In this document: positions 7,510-17,069 of the stretch, in pieces
Numbering within the stretch: position 1 is the first letter of the stretch
Layout of the letters: each line of letters opens with the position of its first letter
Assembly: GCF_025370875.1 (NCBI RefSeq)
Contig: NZ_JAMXFD010000013.1
Location: 115,896-179,895 of the forward strand
Length of the DNA stretch: 64,000 bases
From: Laspinema palackyanum D2c
GTDB taxonomy: Bacteria > Cyanobacteriota > Cyanobacteriia > Cyanobacteriales > Laspinemataceae
Reading direction: 5' to 3'
Notes under the pieces: generated by a model
What the model saw: the letters and a program-made list of their open reading frames with translations, nothing else
Database searches by the model: none
Told to the model about the DNA's origin: nothing
Made by a program: the position numbers and the translations under genes

Positions 7510-9117
7510 ATGAACTCTACCAAGACCAGTAAAAACACATTTGCTATTACAACACCGCTTTACTATGTGAACGATTTGCCTCACATTGGCAGCGCCTATA
7601 CCACGATTGCCGCCGATGTTGTGGCGAGGTTTGAGCGACTTCGGGGGAAATCAGTCCTGCTGATTACCGGAACCGATGAACATGGGCAAAAAATAGAGCG
7701 GACCGCAGAAGCATTGGGGCGATCGCCCCAAGAACACTGCGATACAATTGCTGCCGGATTTGACCAATTATGGCAAAAACTGAACATTGCCTACGACAGG
7801 TTTAGCCGGACCACCAATCCCCGTCATGGAGCGATCGTCAAGGAATTTTTCCAGCGCGTCTGGGACAATGATGACATTTATTTAAGCCAGCAAACGGGTT
7901 GGTACTGTGTCGCTTGCGAAGAATTTAAAGACAAACGGGAGTTGCTAGAAGACAATCACTGTCCGATGCATCCCAACCGGCAAGTGGAATGGCGGGATGA
8001 GCAGAATTACTTTTTTCGCCTTTCTAAATACCAACCCCAACTAGAGGCCCTTTATCAAGAGCGTCCTGATTTTATTCGGCCCGAAATTCGACGCAACGAA
8101 GTTTTGAGTTTTGTCCAACAAGGACTGCAAGATTTCTCCATTTCTCGGGTGAATGTAGCTTGGGGATTTCCTGTGCCGGTGGATCCAAAACAGACCCTCT
8201 ATGTGTGGTTTGATGCCCTGTTAGGATATGTGACGGCCCTGCTAGACCCGGATCAAGAACCGACCCTGGAGAATGCCTTATCCCAATGGGCACCAATTAA
8301 TCTGCACTTGATTGGTAAAGATATTTTGCGCTTTCATGCCGTGTATTGGCCTGCCATGCTCATGTCCGCAGGGGTTCCCGTTTCCGGGGGAGTGTTTGGA
8401 CATGGGTTTTTAACGAAAGACGGTCAGAAAATTAGCAAAACTTTGGGTAATATTATCGACCCAGTGGATTTAGTGGAACGGTATGGATCCGATGCACTGC
8501 GTTACTACTTTCTGAAAGAAATTGAATTTGGACGGGACGGGGATTTTAACGAAACTCGATTTATTAATATTCTCAATGCCGATCTGGCCAACGACTTGGG
8601 GAATTTATTAAATAGGACCCTGGGCATGGTGAAAAAATATTGTCAAGGTCAGGTGCCGAAGGTGAATCCCGAGGAAATTGGCGATAAGAATGGTTTAAAA
8701 GCAGCGGGGGTAACTTTAGGCGATCGCGTTACCCGTGCTTATGAGGGCTTGCAATTTAGCCAAGGGTGTGAAGAGATTCTGTCCTTGGTGCGAGGCTGTA
8801 ATAAGTACATTGACGAACAGGCACCCTGGAAACTCTATAAGCAGGGGGAACAGGAGGCCGTTGAGCAAGTGCTCTATGCTGTTTTAGAATCAGTCAGACT
8901 CTCGGCGTACTTACTCTCTGCGATCATTCCGAATATCAGCACTGCGATTTATCAGCAACTGGGATATTCGATTGATTTTAATGACCAAACCTCGATCATG
9001 AGTGCACTGAACTTTCCGACTCATTCGAGTTGGGGGATTCTCAGCAGCGATCGCGTGCTCAAAGAAGCCAAACCCGTCTTTGCTCGCCTGGAGTTGAGCA
9101 ATCCGGCGTCTTCATAG
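7510..9117 (+). CDS. metG: Methionyl-tRNA synthetase
   Basis: 535 residues from ATG 7510. Class I signature sequences are present: HIGS (HIGH variant) in LPHIGSAYTT near residue 25 and GQKISKTLGN (KMSKS variant) near residue 308. The connective-peptide zinc region has only part of the usual cysteines (GWYCVACEEF ... HCPMHP). The anticodon-binding helical domain follows (NDLGNLLNRTLGMV). It charges initiator and elongator tRNA-Met with methionine using ATP. The C-terminus ends after this domain, with no EMAP/Trbp111-like dimerisation extension. I chose 7510 because upstream codons are not conserved. Confidence 0.97.
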   Translation: MNSTKTSKNTFAITTPLYYVNDLPHIGSAYTTIAADVVARFERLRGKSVLLITGTDEHGQKIERTAEALGRSPQEHCDTIAAGFDQLWQKLNIAYDRFSRTTNPRHGAIVKEFFQRVWDNDDIYLSQQTGWYCVACEEFKDKRELLEDNHCPMHPNRQVEWRDEQNYFFRLSKYQPQLEALYQERPDFIRPEIRRNEVLSFVQQGLQDFSISRVNVAWGFPVPVDPKQTLYVWFDALLGYVTALLDPDQEPTLENALSQWAPINLHLIGKDILRFHAVYWPAMLMSAGVPVSGGVFGHGFLTKDGQKISKTLGNIIDPVDLVERYGSDALRYYFLKEIEFGRDGDFNETRFINILNADLANDLGNLLNRTLGMVKKYCQGQVPKVNPEEIGDKNGLKAAGVTLGDRVTRAYEGLQFSQGCEEILSLVRGCNKYIDEQAPWKLYKQGEQEAVEQVLYAVLESVRLSAYLLSAIIPNISTAIYQQLGYSIDFNDQTSIMSALNFPTHSSWGILSSDRVLKEAKPVFARLELSNPASS

Positions 9118-9360
9118 GTGGGCGATCGGCAATGTTGATCCAAAAACAGCGAGTAGAATTATCGAGTATTGGGGGTGGGGTTACAGAGGGGTCCCCACCC
9201 CATTGCCAAAGCAAGGATGATCGGGGCGTTAGGGCACCGTTCCGGTATATCATCAATGGCCTGATGTTCACCTGATTCCGGTGACAACCGGGCGATTCCC
9301 TCTATCATAGATAATATGAAAAATCAATTTTCCGATAAAAAAAACTGAGGAATAACAACC

Positions 9361-9972
9361 ATGTTGCATCATCATCCAGAAAACAACAACATATTTACCC
9401 CCGAACAGGTTTTAGAAAATCGCGGTCGAGTTGCCATTTTTATTGATGGCTCCAATTTGTTTTATGCCGCTTTGCAGTTGGGAATCGAAATTGACTATAC
9501 CAAGCTGCTGTGTCGCTTAACAGCCGGTTCCCGACTCCTGCGTTCTTTTTTCTATACCGGCGTCGATCGCACCAATGAAAAACAACAGGGATTTTTATTA
9601 TGGATGCGTCGCAATGGTTATCGGGTGATCTCGAAAGATTTAGTTCAACTTCCTGATGGCTCTAAAAAAGCCAACTTGGATGTAGAAATCGCCGTAGATA
9701 TGATGGCATTAGTCGGCTCTTATGACACCGCCGTGTTAGTCAGTGGGGATGGAGACCTGGCTTATTCCGTAGATGCGGTCAGCTATCGCGGGGTGAGAGT
9801 GGAAGTCGTGAGCCTCCGTTCCATGACCAGCGATAGTTTAATTAACGTCGCCGATCGCTATATTGACCTAGAATCCATCAAGGAAGATATCCAAAAAACT
9901 CCAAGACAACCGAACTATACCTACCGACCCCTTTCCAGTATTGGCATGATGGATGATGTGGAAGACCGCTAA
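9361..9972 (+). CDS. NYN domain protein of the LabA/DUF88 family
   Basis: 203 residues. The PIN-like NYN fold is shown by FIDGSNLFYA (first Asp, near residue 24), ANLDVEIAVDMM (central Asp pair) and LVSGDGDLAYSVD (C-terminal Asp pair). These acidic residues bind metal in the family, whose members are proposed RNases or regulators; LabA in Synechococcus affects circadian output. A GAGG ribosome site precedes ATG. Its stop is 6 bases before the GTG start of the LptC-like gene, so they are likely co-transcribed. Confidence 0.88.
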   Translation: MLHHHPENNNIFTPEQVLENRGRVAIFIDGSNLFYAALQLGIEIDYTKLLCRLTAGSRLLRSFFYTGVDRTNEKQQGFLLWMRRNGYRVISKDLVQLPDGSKKANLDVEIAVDMMALVGSYDTAVLVSGDGDLAYSVDAVSYRGVRVEVVSLRSMTSDSLINVADRYIDLESIKEDIQKTPRQPNYTYRPLSSIGMMDDVEDR

Positions 9973-9978
9973 ATCCTT

Positions 9979-11151
9979 GTGGATTCAGACATCAACACTA
10001 CCTATTTAAAAGTGAAAAATTCGGGTTTTTTCCTTTTGCTTTTATATGCCTTAGTAGGACTGGGTTTACCCAGTTGTGCCTTTTTTAAAAAGGGCAATAC
10101 TCCAGTTGTCACCGAGCCAGACGAAGGCCAGGAGCAAGCGTTAACATTTAACGATGTCACCCTGGAACAGGCCAATGCTGAGGGGGAAATCGTATGGAAG
10201 GTGCGATCGCCCTCGGCTCGGTATAATGATGAACAGAAAATTACCTATTTAGAGACACCAACCGGAGAACTGTTCCAGGAAGGTCAACTGGTTTATAAAA
10301 TCCAGTCCAAACAAGGCCAGGTGCATGGTGACGGCTCGAAAATTGTGCTCCAGGACGAGATTGTTGCCACCGCACTCCAAAATCAAGCCGTAATCCGTGC
10401 TCAGGAATTAGAATGGTTACCCGCAGAAGATTTGCTGCTCGTTCGCAATAACGTCCAAGGCACCCATCCGGATCTGGAAATTACAGCCAATGAAGCAAGG
10501 CTAAAAAGCAAAGCCCAGCGCATGGAACTCGTGGGGAGTGTCGTTGCCACAACGCAGAAAAATCCCGCCTTACAGATGCGTTCTGAGTCGGTGGTGTGGC
10601 AGATGGAGACGGACCAAATCATCAGCGATCGCCCGGTGCAAATCGACCGTTATTTGTGTGAAAAGCCCCAAGATTGTCCCGCCAGTGATAAAGCCATTGG
10701 CGATCGCGGTGAACTGAACCTGGAAACCAATGTGGTGACCCTGGAACAACAAGTCCAGATTACCTTGAGTGAACCCCCACTCACCATCAACAGCGACTTG
10801 ATGCGCTGGAATATTGACGCTCAAAAGGTCACCAGTGAACGTCGAGTTACTATCGTCCATCCGAAGCAAACCTTGACCTTAATGGGCGATCGCGGCACCC
10901 TGGAACTGGCATCTTCCATCATCTCTTTATTCGGGAATGTCTCCGGGGTCCGCCAGGTCCCCTCAACCGAGTTTAAAGCCGATCGCATGACTTGGGTGAT
11001 TCCCACTGAAGAGTTCCAAGCCGAAGGCAACGTCTTTTATCGCCAAGCGAACCCCCCGTTTACCGTCACTGGACCCAAGGCCGTGGGCAAACTTCAGCAG
11101 CAAACTATTGTGGTGACCGGGGGCGATGTGGTCACAGATGTACTTCCTTAA
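9979..11151 (+). CDS. lptC: LptC-like lipopolysaccharide-export lipoprotein, extended
   Basis: 390 residues. The N-terminus has a hydrophobic stretch FFLLLLYALVGLGLPSC ending in a lipobox (LPSC), so it is a predicted lipoprotein. The body is almost entirely beta-rich repeats of the LptC/OstA type (EANAEGEIVWKVRSPSARYN; later KADRMTWVIPTEEFQAEGNV). LptC links the inner-membrane LptBFG ABC transporter to LptA in the LPS bridge. At 390 residues it is about twice the enterobacterial LptC (191), so LptC- and LptA-like repeats may be combined, as in other cyanobacteria. The start is GTG 9979; GTG 10012 gives a more typical signal peptide. Confidence 0.8.
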   Translation: MDSDINTTYLKVKNSGFFLLLLYALVGLGLPSCAFFKKGNTPVVTEPDEGQEQALTFNDVTLEQANAEGEIVWKVRSPSARYNDEQKITYLETPTGELFQEGQLVYKIQSKQGQVHGDGSKIVLQDEIVATALQNQAVIRAQELEWLPAEDLLLVRNNVQGTHPDLEITANEARLKSKAQRMELVGSVVATTQKNPALQMRSESVVWQMETDQIISDRPVQIDRYLCEKPQDCPASDKAIGDRGELNLETNVVTLEQQVQITLSEPPLTINSDLMRWNIDAQKVTSERRVTIVHPKQTLTLMGDRGTLELASSIISLFGNVSGVRQVPSTEFKADRMTWVIPTEEFQAEGNVFYRQANPPFTVTGPKAVGKLQQQTIVVTGGDVVTDVLP

Positions 11152-11447
11152 CCCATCGATCCCGTACAGGTTATCAACCGGGTTTCTTGAAAAATCTCTG
11201 CTTGGGAATAACTTTCTATGGGCCAGAAATCTGGTTTCTGATCCCTGAGATCTAAAACTTTACCCAGTCCGAGGATACATACTCCGAGCCAAATCCCATG
11301 AGGGGTGAGGGGTGAGATCCCCAGTAAAACTGATCCCCGGTGACCCAAACGGGTCCTTCTCTATTTAGATTTTATATTTTGTTTTCAACCTGAGCAGATG
11401 CCCTGAAAAAAGCAGAAACAGAAAAACCGGAAATGGGTCAAGGCCAT
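11152..11447. other. Intergenic, degenerate GGTTTCT repeat
   Basis: No gene seen. Bases 11176-11240 contain a degenerate inverted repeat (AACCGGGTTTCTTG ... CCAGAAATCTGGTTTCTGATC) of the same family as the hairpins near 24.6 and 45 kb. Confidence 0.5.
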
Positions 11448-11648
11448 TTAGTCCGTTAATTTTAACCATCCTCGGCGGACAGCGTAAATGAGACGATTAA
11501 TTGAGCTTTGTTCTTCTTCGCTGAGACTCTCTTGTAAGAGGAGCGCTCTAAGATATTGTCGGTGTTCCTGGGTGAGTCGTCCTGACCAATAAATTTGAAA
11601 GAAGAGTTCGGAAAGATTACCCGGATGAATTAAGGAGAGAGTATTCAT
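11448..11648 (-). CDS. Small conserved protein, paralogue of 4585-4770
   Basis: 66 residues, all-alpha. LSELFFQIYWSGRLTQEHRQ near the N-terminus and EEEQSSINRLIYAVRRGWLK near the C-terminus align with the small protein at 4585-4770 (identical or similar FFQ, G-x-(I/L)T, RL-x2-A, RRGWL). No catalytic motif or membrane segment. Function is unknown. The long AT-rich region upstream (11649-12473) has room for regulation. Confidence 0.75.
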   Translation of the reverse strand: MNTLSLIHPGNLSELFFQIYWSGRLTQEHRQYLRALLLQESLSEEEQSSINRLIYAVRRGWLKLTD

Positions 11649-12473
11649 AATTGAAGAGGTTAAATTGGGGAGGGTCTATTCTAAGATGACCCTTTTTTAG
11701 GGCTTTGACTGCGATCGCATCCCTGATGATTAAGTGATATCGATCGGTCTATTGGGTGATTTGCATCCGATGCTCCCAGGGAACAGATTCGGAGCAAAAC
11801 TATCAGCGGGGATTTTCTGCCCCCCTCAAGTCGGCTCAATTTTTTCAGGAGCAGAGATTAGAGGGAGAATTTGAGAGAAGGTAAAATTTTAATAATTAAA
11901 TTTTAGCGGAGAAATTCAGGCCAAATATTGAGCCATCGCCGGTTAACGATGAACCCGAGAACCCTTAAAAAGTAAAAAGGCACAGTGCCCAAAGTAACGA
12001 AGTGATGGAAGATTAGCATCAGGTTGGCCTGGACCAAAAGAGAGCCGCGATCGGGACCCTATTAAAGCCTGGGAGTAAAGGGCAGAATGAGTCAGTCAAA
12101 TCGAGGATTCACCCGGAGTCGAGAAGAGGGGAAATTTTCTGGGAGGGAGAATTCAAGTTTGTTAACCTGAATATAGCGAGTCTCAATGAATTGAACAATT
12201 CCCCAACGGAGTGGGAGCATCTTGCACCGGATCAACAGTAGAGAGCAAGATGCTCCCACGGATCAATTATCGAGTCAGACTGCGGCAAGAAGTGCTATAG
12301 AATGATCGGAATTCTATTACCTAAATCGGCTATCATAACCTTGAAGGGGGCGGTTTAAACCCGGCGATGCACTTTACTATCCGCCCACTCCAGTCTGGCG
12401 GCTTTCATCGCTAGTTCTCGTCAGTTAGCGTTTGTTTTTTCAACTCCCCACTCACCCCTTGAATCGAAAACTT
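11649..12473. other. Long intergenic region
   Basis: No confident gene over about 825 bases. It contains HIP1 sites, a perfect hairpin at 12211-12259 and, on the minus strand near 11907-12023, a 38-codon frame (MLIFHHFVTLGTVPFYFLRV...) that looks like a single transmembrane segment but lacks a good ribosome site. The promoters of the divergent small gene and the kinase must be here. Confidence 0.4.
12211..12259. repeat. Perfect 15-bp inverted repeat
   Basis: GTGGGAGCATCTTGC at 12211-12225 is exactly complementary to GCAAGATGCTCCCAC at 12245-12259, with a 19-base loop. A degraded piece (AGCAAGATGCTCAT) is near 45127, so it belongs to a dispersed hairpin family. Confidence 0.75.
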
Positions 12474-14978
12474 ATGATTCCGACCCAGGGACGGTTCTGG
12501 CAATACTTGACCCGCATAGGCATACTGGCTGCAAGTTACTTGATCGCGGCTATGTTAGCGATATGGATTCCAGGATTGGATCAAAATCTATTACCGTTTG
12601 GGCCACCTGCGGGAGTTGCCTTGGCTGGACTGGTGTTATATGGGATGAAAATTTGGCCCGGGGTGGCACTGGGGGCGTTTTTATATGCACAATACCAGGG
12701 AGTACCCTATTGGGTAGCGGGTGTTGGGGCGATCGCCTGCGTGGTTCAAGCCATAGTAGGGACGCGCCTGCTGCGACAAGTTGAGTTTGATCCGGCCCTG
12801 GAACGGCTGCGGGATGTGGGGTCATTCATCGGGATCGGCGCAATCCTCTCGACCCTAATTCACGCCAGTTTGTCTGTCTTGCTCGTTACAATCGCCGGAC
12901 TGCAAACCTGGCCCGAGGCAGCGGCCAAGTGGGAAATATGGTGGTTAGAAGATGCAATGGGAGTGTTGTTAATTGCCCCAATCCTCTTGACCTGGAGCCG
13001 ATTCCGCCCGAGCACTATCAAATCTAGGCGGTGGGTATTAGTTGCCAAAATCCTAGAAATCATCCTCCTCTCAATCTTGCTGCTGAGCATCAGTTGGGTG
13101 GTGTTTTGTTCGCGAACTCGGGTTTATATCGCAGACTATCCCCTAGAATATTTACCCTTTCCCCTGGTGATGTGGGTGGCCCTGCGCTTTGAATTGCGCG
13201 GGACGGTCCTGGCGAACCTGTTAGTGGCGAGTATGGCAATTTGGGGGATAGCCCGAAAAAGTGGACCCTTTCTCAAACACGCCATTAACCCCGAACAAGC
13301 CATTTTCTCCCTGCAAATCTTTATGGGAGTGGTGGCTGCCACAGCCCTGATCTTTGCCGCAGTCATGGCTAGAAGGCGACAGGCGGAAGAGTTACTCCGC
13401 CAAGGGGAAGAAAGGCTGAATAATGCTCAACGGATTGCCCAGGTGGGCAACTGGGATTTAGACCGCGATCGCAAAGCACTCCATTGGTCCGATGAAATTT
13501 ATCGGATTCTGGGAGAAGAACCGGAGAGCTTCGAGGCAAGTCACGAACAGTTTCTGAAATATGTGCATCCGAGCGATCGCACCGAAGTCCGCAAAGCCTT
13601 TAAAAAAGCCATCACTCAGAATCAACCCTACTCCCTGGAATATCGACTCTTGCGCGGGGATGGGGAAGATCGCATCGTTCATGAACAGTGCGAAATTAGT
13701 CCGTTTCGGATTACAGCTACAGTTCAAGATATCACCCCTCGGATTCGGGCCGAAGCCGCCTTACGCGCCAGTGAGGAACGATTCTCGAAAGCCTTTCAAG
13801 CCAGCCCCCTGGGAATCAGCATCAGTACCCGGGCTCAAGGGCGGTTTGTGGATGTGAATCACAGTTTTTTGCACCTGCTGGGTTATGCTCCCGCAGAAGT
13901 GATCGGCAAAACCTGGGAAGAACTCGATGTCTGGATACATCAAGGAGATTACTTCAATCAAATGCTTAGTAAAATCGAGCAATTTGGCTCAATCCGCGAC
14001 CTTGAACTCCAGTTTCGCACCAAATCCGGAGAAATTCGCGATGCCCTGCTATCCATTGAACCAATTGATCTAGAAGGAGAACCCTGTCTGCTGACAATGG
14101 TCAGTGACAACACCGAACGCAAACGCGCCGACGAATTCCGCAAGGCCAAAGAAGCCGCAGAAGCAGCGAACCTCGCTAAAAGCGCCTTTCTCGCCAATAT
14201 GAGTCATGAACTGCGAACCCCCCTGAATGCCATCATCGGCTACAGCGAAATTCTCCAGGAAGATGCCGAAGATTTGGGTCAAGCCGATTTCATTCCCGAC
14301 CTGCAAAAAATTCACGGGGCCGGAAAACAATTACTCTCCTTAATTAGTGATATTCTCGACCTCTCCAAAATTGAAGCCGGTCGCATGAGTTTGGAATTAG
14401 AAACCTTTGCCATTGATACGCTCATTTGGGAAGTGGTCACGACCATTCAACCTCTAATTGATAAAAATGGCAATCAGTTGGCGATTCAATGTCCGGAAGA
14501 TATCGGACACTTTCATGCTGATATCACCAAGGTGCGGCAAATGCTTCTCAATTTAATGAGCAATGCGGCTAAATTTACGAAACAAGGCCAGATTGAACTA
14601 CGAGTGAGGCGCACCCTAGAAAAACCATTAAAAGGGAAAAATCCCTCTCTAAAATCCCATTCCCCTTATGAAGTGGAAGGTCAAGAGTGGATTTTTTTCC
14701 GCGTCAAAGATACCGGAATTGGGATGACTCGGGAACAGTTGGAGCAAGTTTTTAAACCATTTACCCAAGCCGATGCCTCGACGACTCGCAAATATGGAGG
14801 GACGGGTTTGGGTTTGACCATTACCCAGAAATTCTGTCAAATGATGGGGGGAGATATTAAGGTCGAAAGTGAGTTAGGTCAGGGTTCCCAATTTACCCTG
14901 TGGCTACCGGCGACGGTCGTTGCTCCGGTTGTATCCCAGGAAGATGAAGAAGCGAGGGCTGGGGGGGATGCTCCGTGA
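12474..14978 (+). CDS. MASE1-PAS-PAS sensor histidine kinase
   Basis: 834 residues from ATG 12474 (a TTG 42 bases upstream is less likely). Residues about 10-310 form the multi-helix MASE1 membrane sensor (PFGPPAGVALAGLVLYG). Two PAS domains follow: about 325-430 (AQVGNWDLDRDRKALHWSDE) and 440-560 (ASPLGISISTRAQGRFVDVN). HisKA has the phospho-acceptor His in NMSHELRTPLNAIIGYSE; HATPase_c has N-box LLNLMSNAAKF, G1 DTGIGM and G2 GGTGLGL. It autophosphorylates in response to an unknown signal and should pass phosphate to a response regulator not encoded nearby. No receiver domain is attached. Confidence 0.93.
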   Translation: MIPTQGRFWQYLTRIGILAASYLIAAMLAIWIPGLDQNLLPFGPPAGVALAGLVLYGMKIWPGVALGAFLYAQYQGVPYWVAGVGAIACVVQAIVGTRLLRQVEFDPALERLRDVGSFIGIGAILSTLIHASLSVLLVTIAGLQTWPEAAAKWEIWWLEDAMGVLLIAPILLTWSRFRPSTIKSRRWVLVAKILEIILLSILLLSISWVVFCSRTRVYIADYPLEYLPFPLVMWVALRFELRGTVLANLLVASMAIWGIARKSGPFLKHAINPEQAIFSLQIFMGVVAATALIFAAVMARRRQAEELLRQGEERLNNAQRIAQVGNWDLDRDRKALHWSDEIYRILGEEPESFEASHEQFLKYVHPSDRTEVRKAFKKAITQNQPYSLEYRLLRGDGEDRIVHEQCEISPFRITATVQDITPRIRAEAALRASEERFSKAFQASPLGISISTRAQGRFVDVNHSFLHLLGYAPAEVIGKTWEELDVWIHQGDYFNQMLSKIEQFGSIRDLELQFRTKSGEIRDALLSIEPIDLEGEPCLLTMVSDNTERKRADEFRKAKEAAEAANLAKSAFLANMSHELRTPLNAIIGYSEILQEDAEDLGQADFIPDLQKIHGAGKQLLSLISDILDLSKIEAGRMSLELETFAIDTLIWEVVTTIQPLIDKNGNQLAIQCPEDIGHFHADITKVRQMLLNLMSNAAKFTKQGQIELRVRRTLEKPLKGKNPSLKSHSPYEVEGQEWIFFRVKDTGIGMTREQLEQVFKPFTQADASTTRKYGGTGLGLTITQKFCQMMGGDIKVESELGQGSQFTLWLPATVVAPVVSQEDEEARAGGDAP

Positions 14979-15370
14979 GCGGTGTGACGCAGGAGACGGG
15001 TTGATTCGGGAAGCGGCGGCCGATAAAATTTGCCGTGAAGAACGCCTGAGCCTGAGAACGTATCAATGACAGGTTCTGACTCATTTTTCCTGGCGGATTT
15101 TTTTTAGGGATGGCACCCGCGATTAACCTGAAAAATCCCCTCAAAAATTTAACATTTATTATTGCTCCTTAGAAATAATTAATATTTTATCTTAAAACCT
15201 GAAAAAATATGAGATTTGGGAATTATCAAAATTAGCCCATAATTTAGGGTTTTGCTGACGTAATCAAGGAGCAAATCAGGGTAAAATATTAGCCTTGATG
15301 GAAAAACCACAGCAGGCGCGACGGAGCGTCTAATAGGTTTGGTGAATTGTTGGAGGACAACAGCAGTAAG
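14979..15370. other. Intergenic between kinase and malic enzyme
   Basis: About 390 bases, AT-rich between 15150 and 15250. No gene or strong hairpin seen; presumably the malic enzyme promoter. A GGAGG sequence at 15348 is the likely ribosome site. Confidence 0.4.
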
Positions 15371-16762
15371 ATGGTAGCATTAACACCCAATTCTAGCTTT
15401 AGTGTAACGATTCGCTTGCAACTTCTCAACCGAGCCGGAACCCTGGCGACTGTGACCCAGGCGATCGCCTCCGTTGGAGGGAATCTCGGCCAAATCGACT
15501 TGATCGAACAAACCCGCGCTCATACAACTCGGGATATTACCGTCGATGCTTCTAGTACCGAACACGCCGAAGAGATTGTCCAAAAAATCAAGGGCATCTC
15601 CGACATTAAAGTGCTCAACGTTTATGATCGCACCTTTAACCTGCATCGCGGCGGAAAAATTAGTATCGAAAATAAAATTGCCCTCAAAACTCAAGCCGAT
15701 TTAGCGATGGCATACACCCCCGGCGTGGGGCGAATTTGTATGGAAATCGCCAACAATCCCGAACAACTCTACAATCTGACCATCAAGCAAAATACCGTGG
15801 CGATCGTCACTGATGGTTCAGCAGTTTTAGGCTTAGGCAATCTCGGTCCCGGAGGCGCACTCCCGGTCATGGAAGGTAAGGCGATGTTATTTAAAGCCTT
15901 TGCGGGAATTGATGCGTTTCCCATCTGTTTGAACACCCAAGATAGTGACGAAATTGTAGAAACCGTCAAACGAATTGCTACGGTATTTGGCGGGGTTAAT
16001 TTAGAAGATATTAGTTCCCCTCGCTGTTTCGAGATTGAAGCGCGATTGCGCCGGGAATTGGATATTCCGGTGTTTCATGATGACCAACATGGAACGGCGA
16101 TCGTTACCTTAGCTGCCTCTATCAATGCCTTGAAAGTGGTGGGTAAAGCGATGGAAGATATCCGGATTGTCATGAATGGGGCCGGGGCCGCTGGGGTGGC
16201 GATCGCCCGTTTATTACGCCAATCTGGTGCACGCTATATGACCTTATGTGATTCCAAAGGCATCCTCAGTCACGATCGCACCGATTTAAACGATGAAAAA
16301 CGCGAATTTGCTGTAGAAAAAGGCGGCAGTTTAGCCGATGCGATTAAAGGAACGGATATGTTTATTGGCGTCAGTGCCCCCGGGGTACTAACTCCGGAAA
16401 TGGTGCGTTCAATGGCACCGGATCCGATTGTCTTTGCAATGGCAAATCCCATCCCGGAAATTCAACCGGAATTAATCATGGATGATGTCGCCGTCATTGC
16501 CACGGGGCGCAGCGATTATCCGAACCAAATTAACAACGTTTTGGCATTTCCCGGCATCTTCCGGGGGGCGCTGGATTGTCGGGCCCATACGATTACGGAA
16601 ACCATGTATTTGGAAGCAGCCAAGGCGATCGCCTCCTTAGTCAAACCCTCGGATCTCAGCCGGGAAAATATCATTCCCTCCGTGTTCGACGATCGCGTCG
16701 TTACCGCCGTCTCTGCCGCCGTCCAACAGGCAGCGCGTCAAGAAGGTTCAGCCCGCCATTAA
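15371..16762 (+). CDS. NAD(P)-dependent malic enzyme with N-terminal ACT domain
   Basis: 463 residues from ATG 15371 (an in-frame TTG lies 24 bases earlier). Residues 5-85 form an ACT-type regulatory domain (IRLQLLNRAGTLATVTQAIA). The catalytic part has the malic enzyme signature: AYTPGVGRICMEI, VTDGSAVLGLGNLGP, the catalytic Lys in MEGKAMLFK, FHDDQHGTA, and the dinucleotide motif GAGAAGVAIARLL. It converts malate to pyruvate and CO2 with reduction of NAD(P). Cofactor preference cannot be read reliably. The ACT domain suggests allosteric control by a small molecule. Confidence 0.93.
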   Translation: MVALTPNSSFSVTIRLQLLNRAGTLATVTQAIASVGGNLGQIDLIEQTRAHTTRDITVDASSTEHAEEIVQKIKGISDIKVLNVYDRTFNLHRGGKISIENKIALKTQADLAMAYTPGVGRICMEIANNPEQLYNLTIKQNTVAIVTDGSAVLGLGNLGPGGALPVMEGKAMLFKAFAGIDAFPICLNTQDSDEIVETVKRIATVFGGVNLEDISSPRCFEIEARLRRELDIPVFHDDQHGTAIVTLAASINALKVVGKAMEDIRIVMNGAGAAGVAIARLLRQSGARYMTLCDSKGILSHDRTDLNDEKREFAVEKGGSLADAIKGTDMFIGVSAPGVLTPEMVRSMAPDPIVFAMANPIPEIQPELIMDDVAVIATGRSDYPNQINNVLAFPGIFRGALDCRAHTITETMYLEAAKAIASLVKPSDLSRENIIPSVFDDRVVTAVSAAVQQAARQEGSARH

Positions 16763-16792
16763 GTCATAGGGAATGTGGTTTTTCAAATAAAA

Positions 16793-17000
16793 ACCCGCAG
16801 GCTGAAGCCTGGGGCTATACGGACGAAGCCCGCCTGCGCGGGCTAAGAGACTTTTAAAAACCCGCACCCTTCAGGGTGCGGGTTTTTATGGACCTTGCCA
16901 TCATACCCAATCCGGTTGGTAAAAGTCGGTTTTCGCTTTTAGCCTGCGTAGGCAGGCTTCGTCTGTATAGCCCCAGGCTTCAGCCTGTGGGTTTTGATAG
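16793..17000. repeat. Inverted repeat pair around a terminator
   Basis: Left arm 16795-16843 (GCAGGCTGAAGCCTGGGGCTATA, then GACGAAGCCCGCCTGC) is repeated in reverse at about 16939-16993. Between them a strong hairpin AAAAACCCGCACCC/GGGTGCGGGTTTTT (16856-16889) is a rho-independent terminator for the malic enzyme gene. The GCCTGGGGCTATAC unit is a dispersed cyanobacterial repeat; a degraded relative is at about 23625-23690. Confidence 0.8.
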
Positions 17001-17069
17001 AGTTTGACTTGAACTCAGATGGTGCGCCTTATATTACAATCTGTAAAGAACCATTACAGGATAGGCAGA

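Noticed and set aside
11907..12023. 38-codon minus-strand frame with a transmembrane-like sequence
   Set aside because: No good ribosome site and no second copy or conserved neighbour; could be chance, so not listed as a gene.
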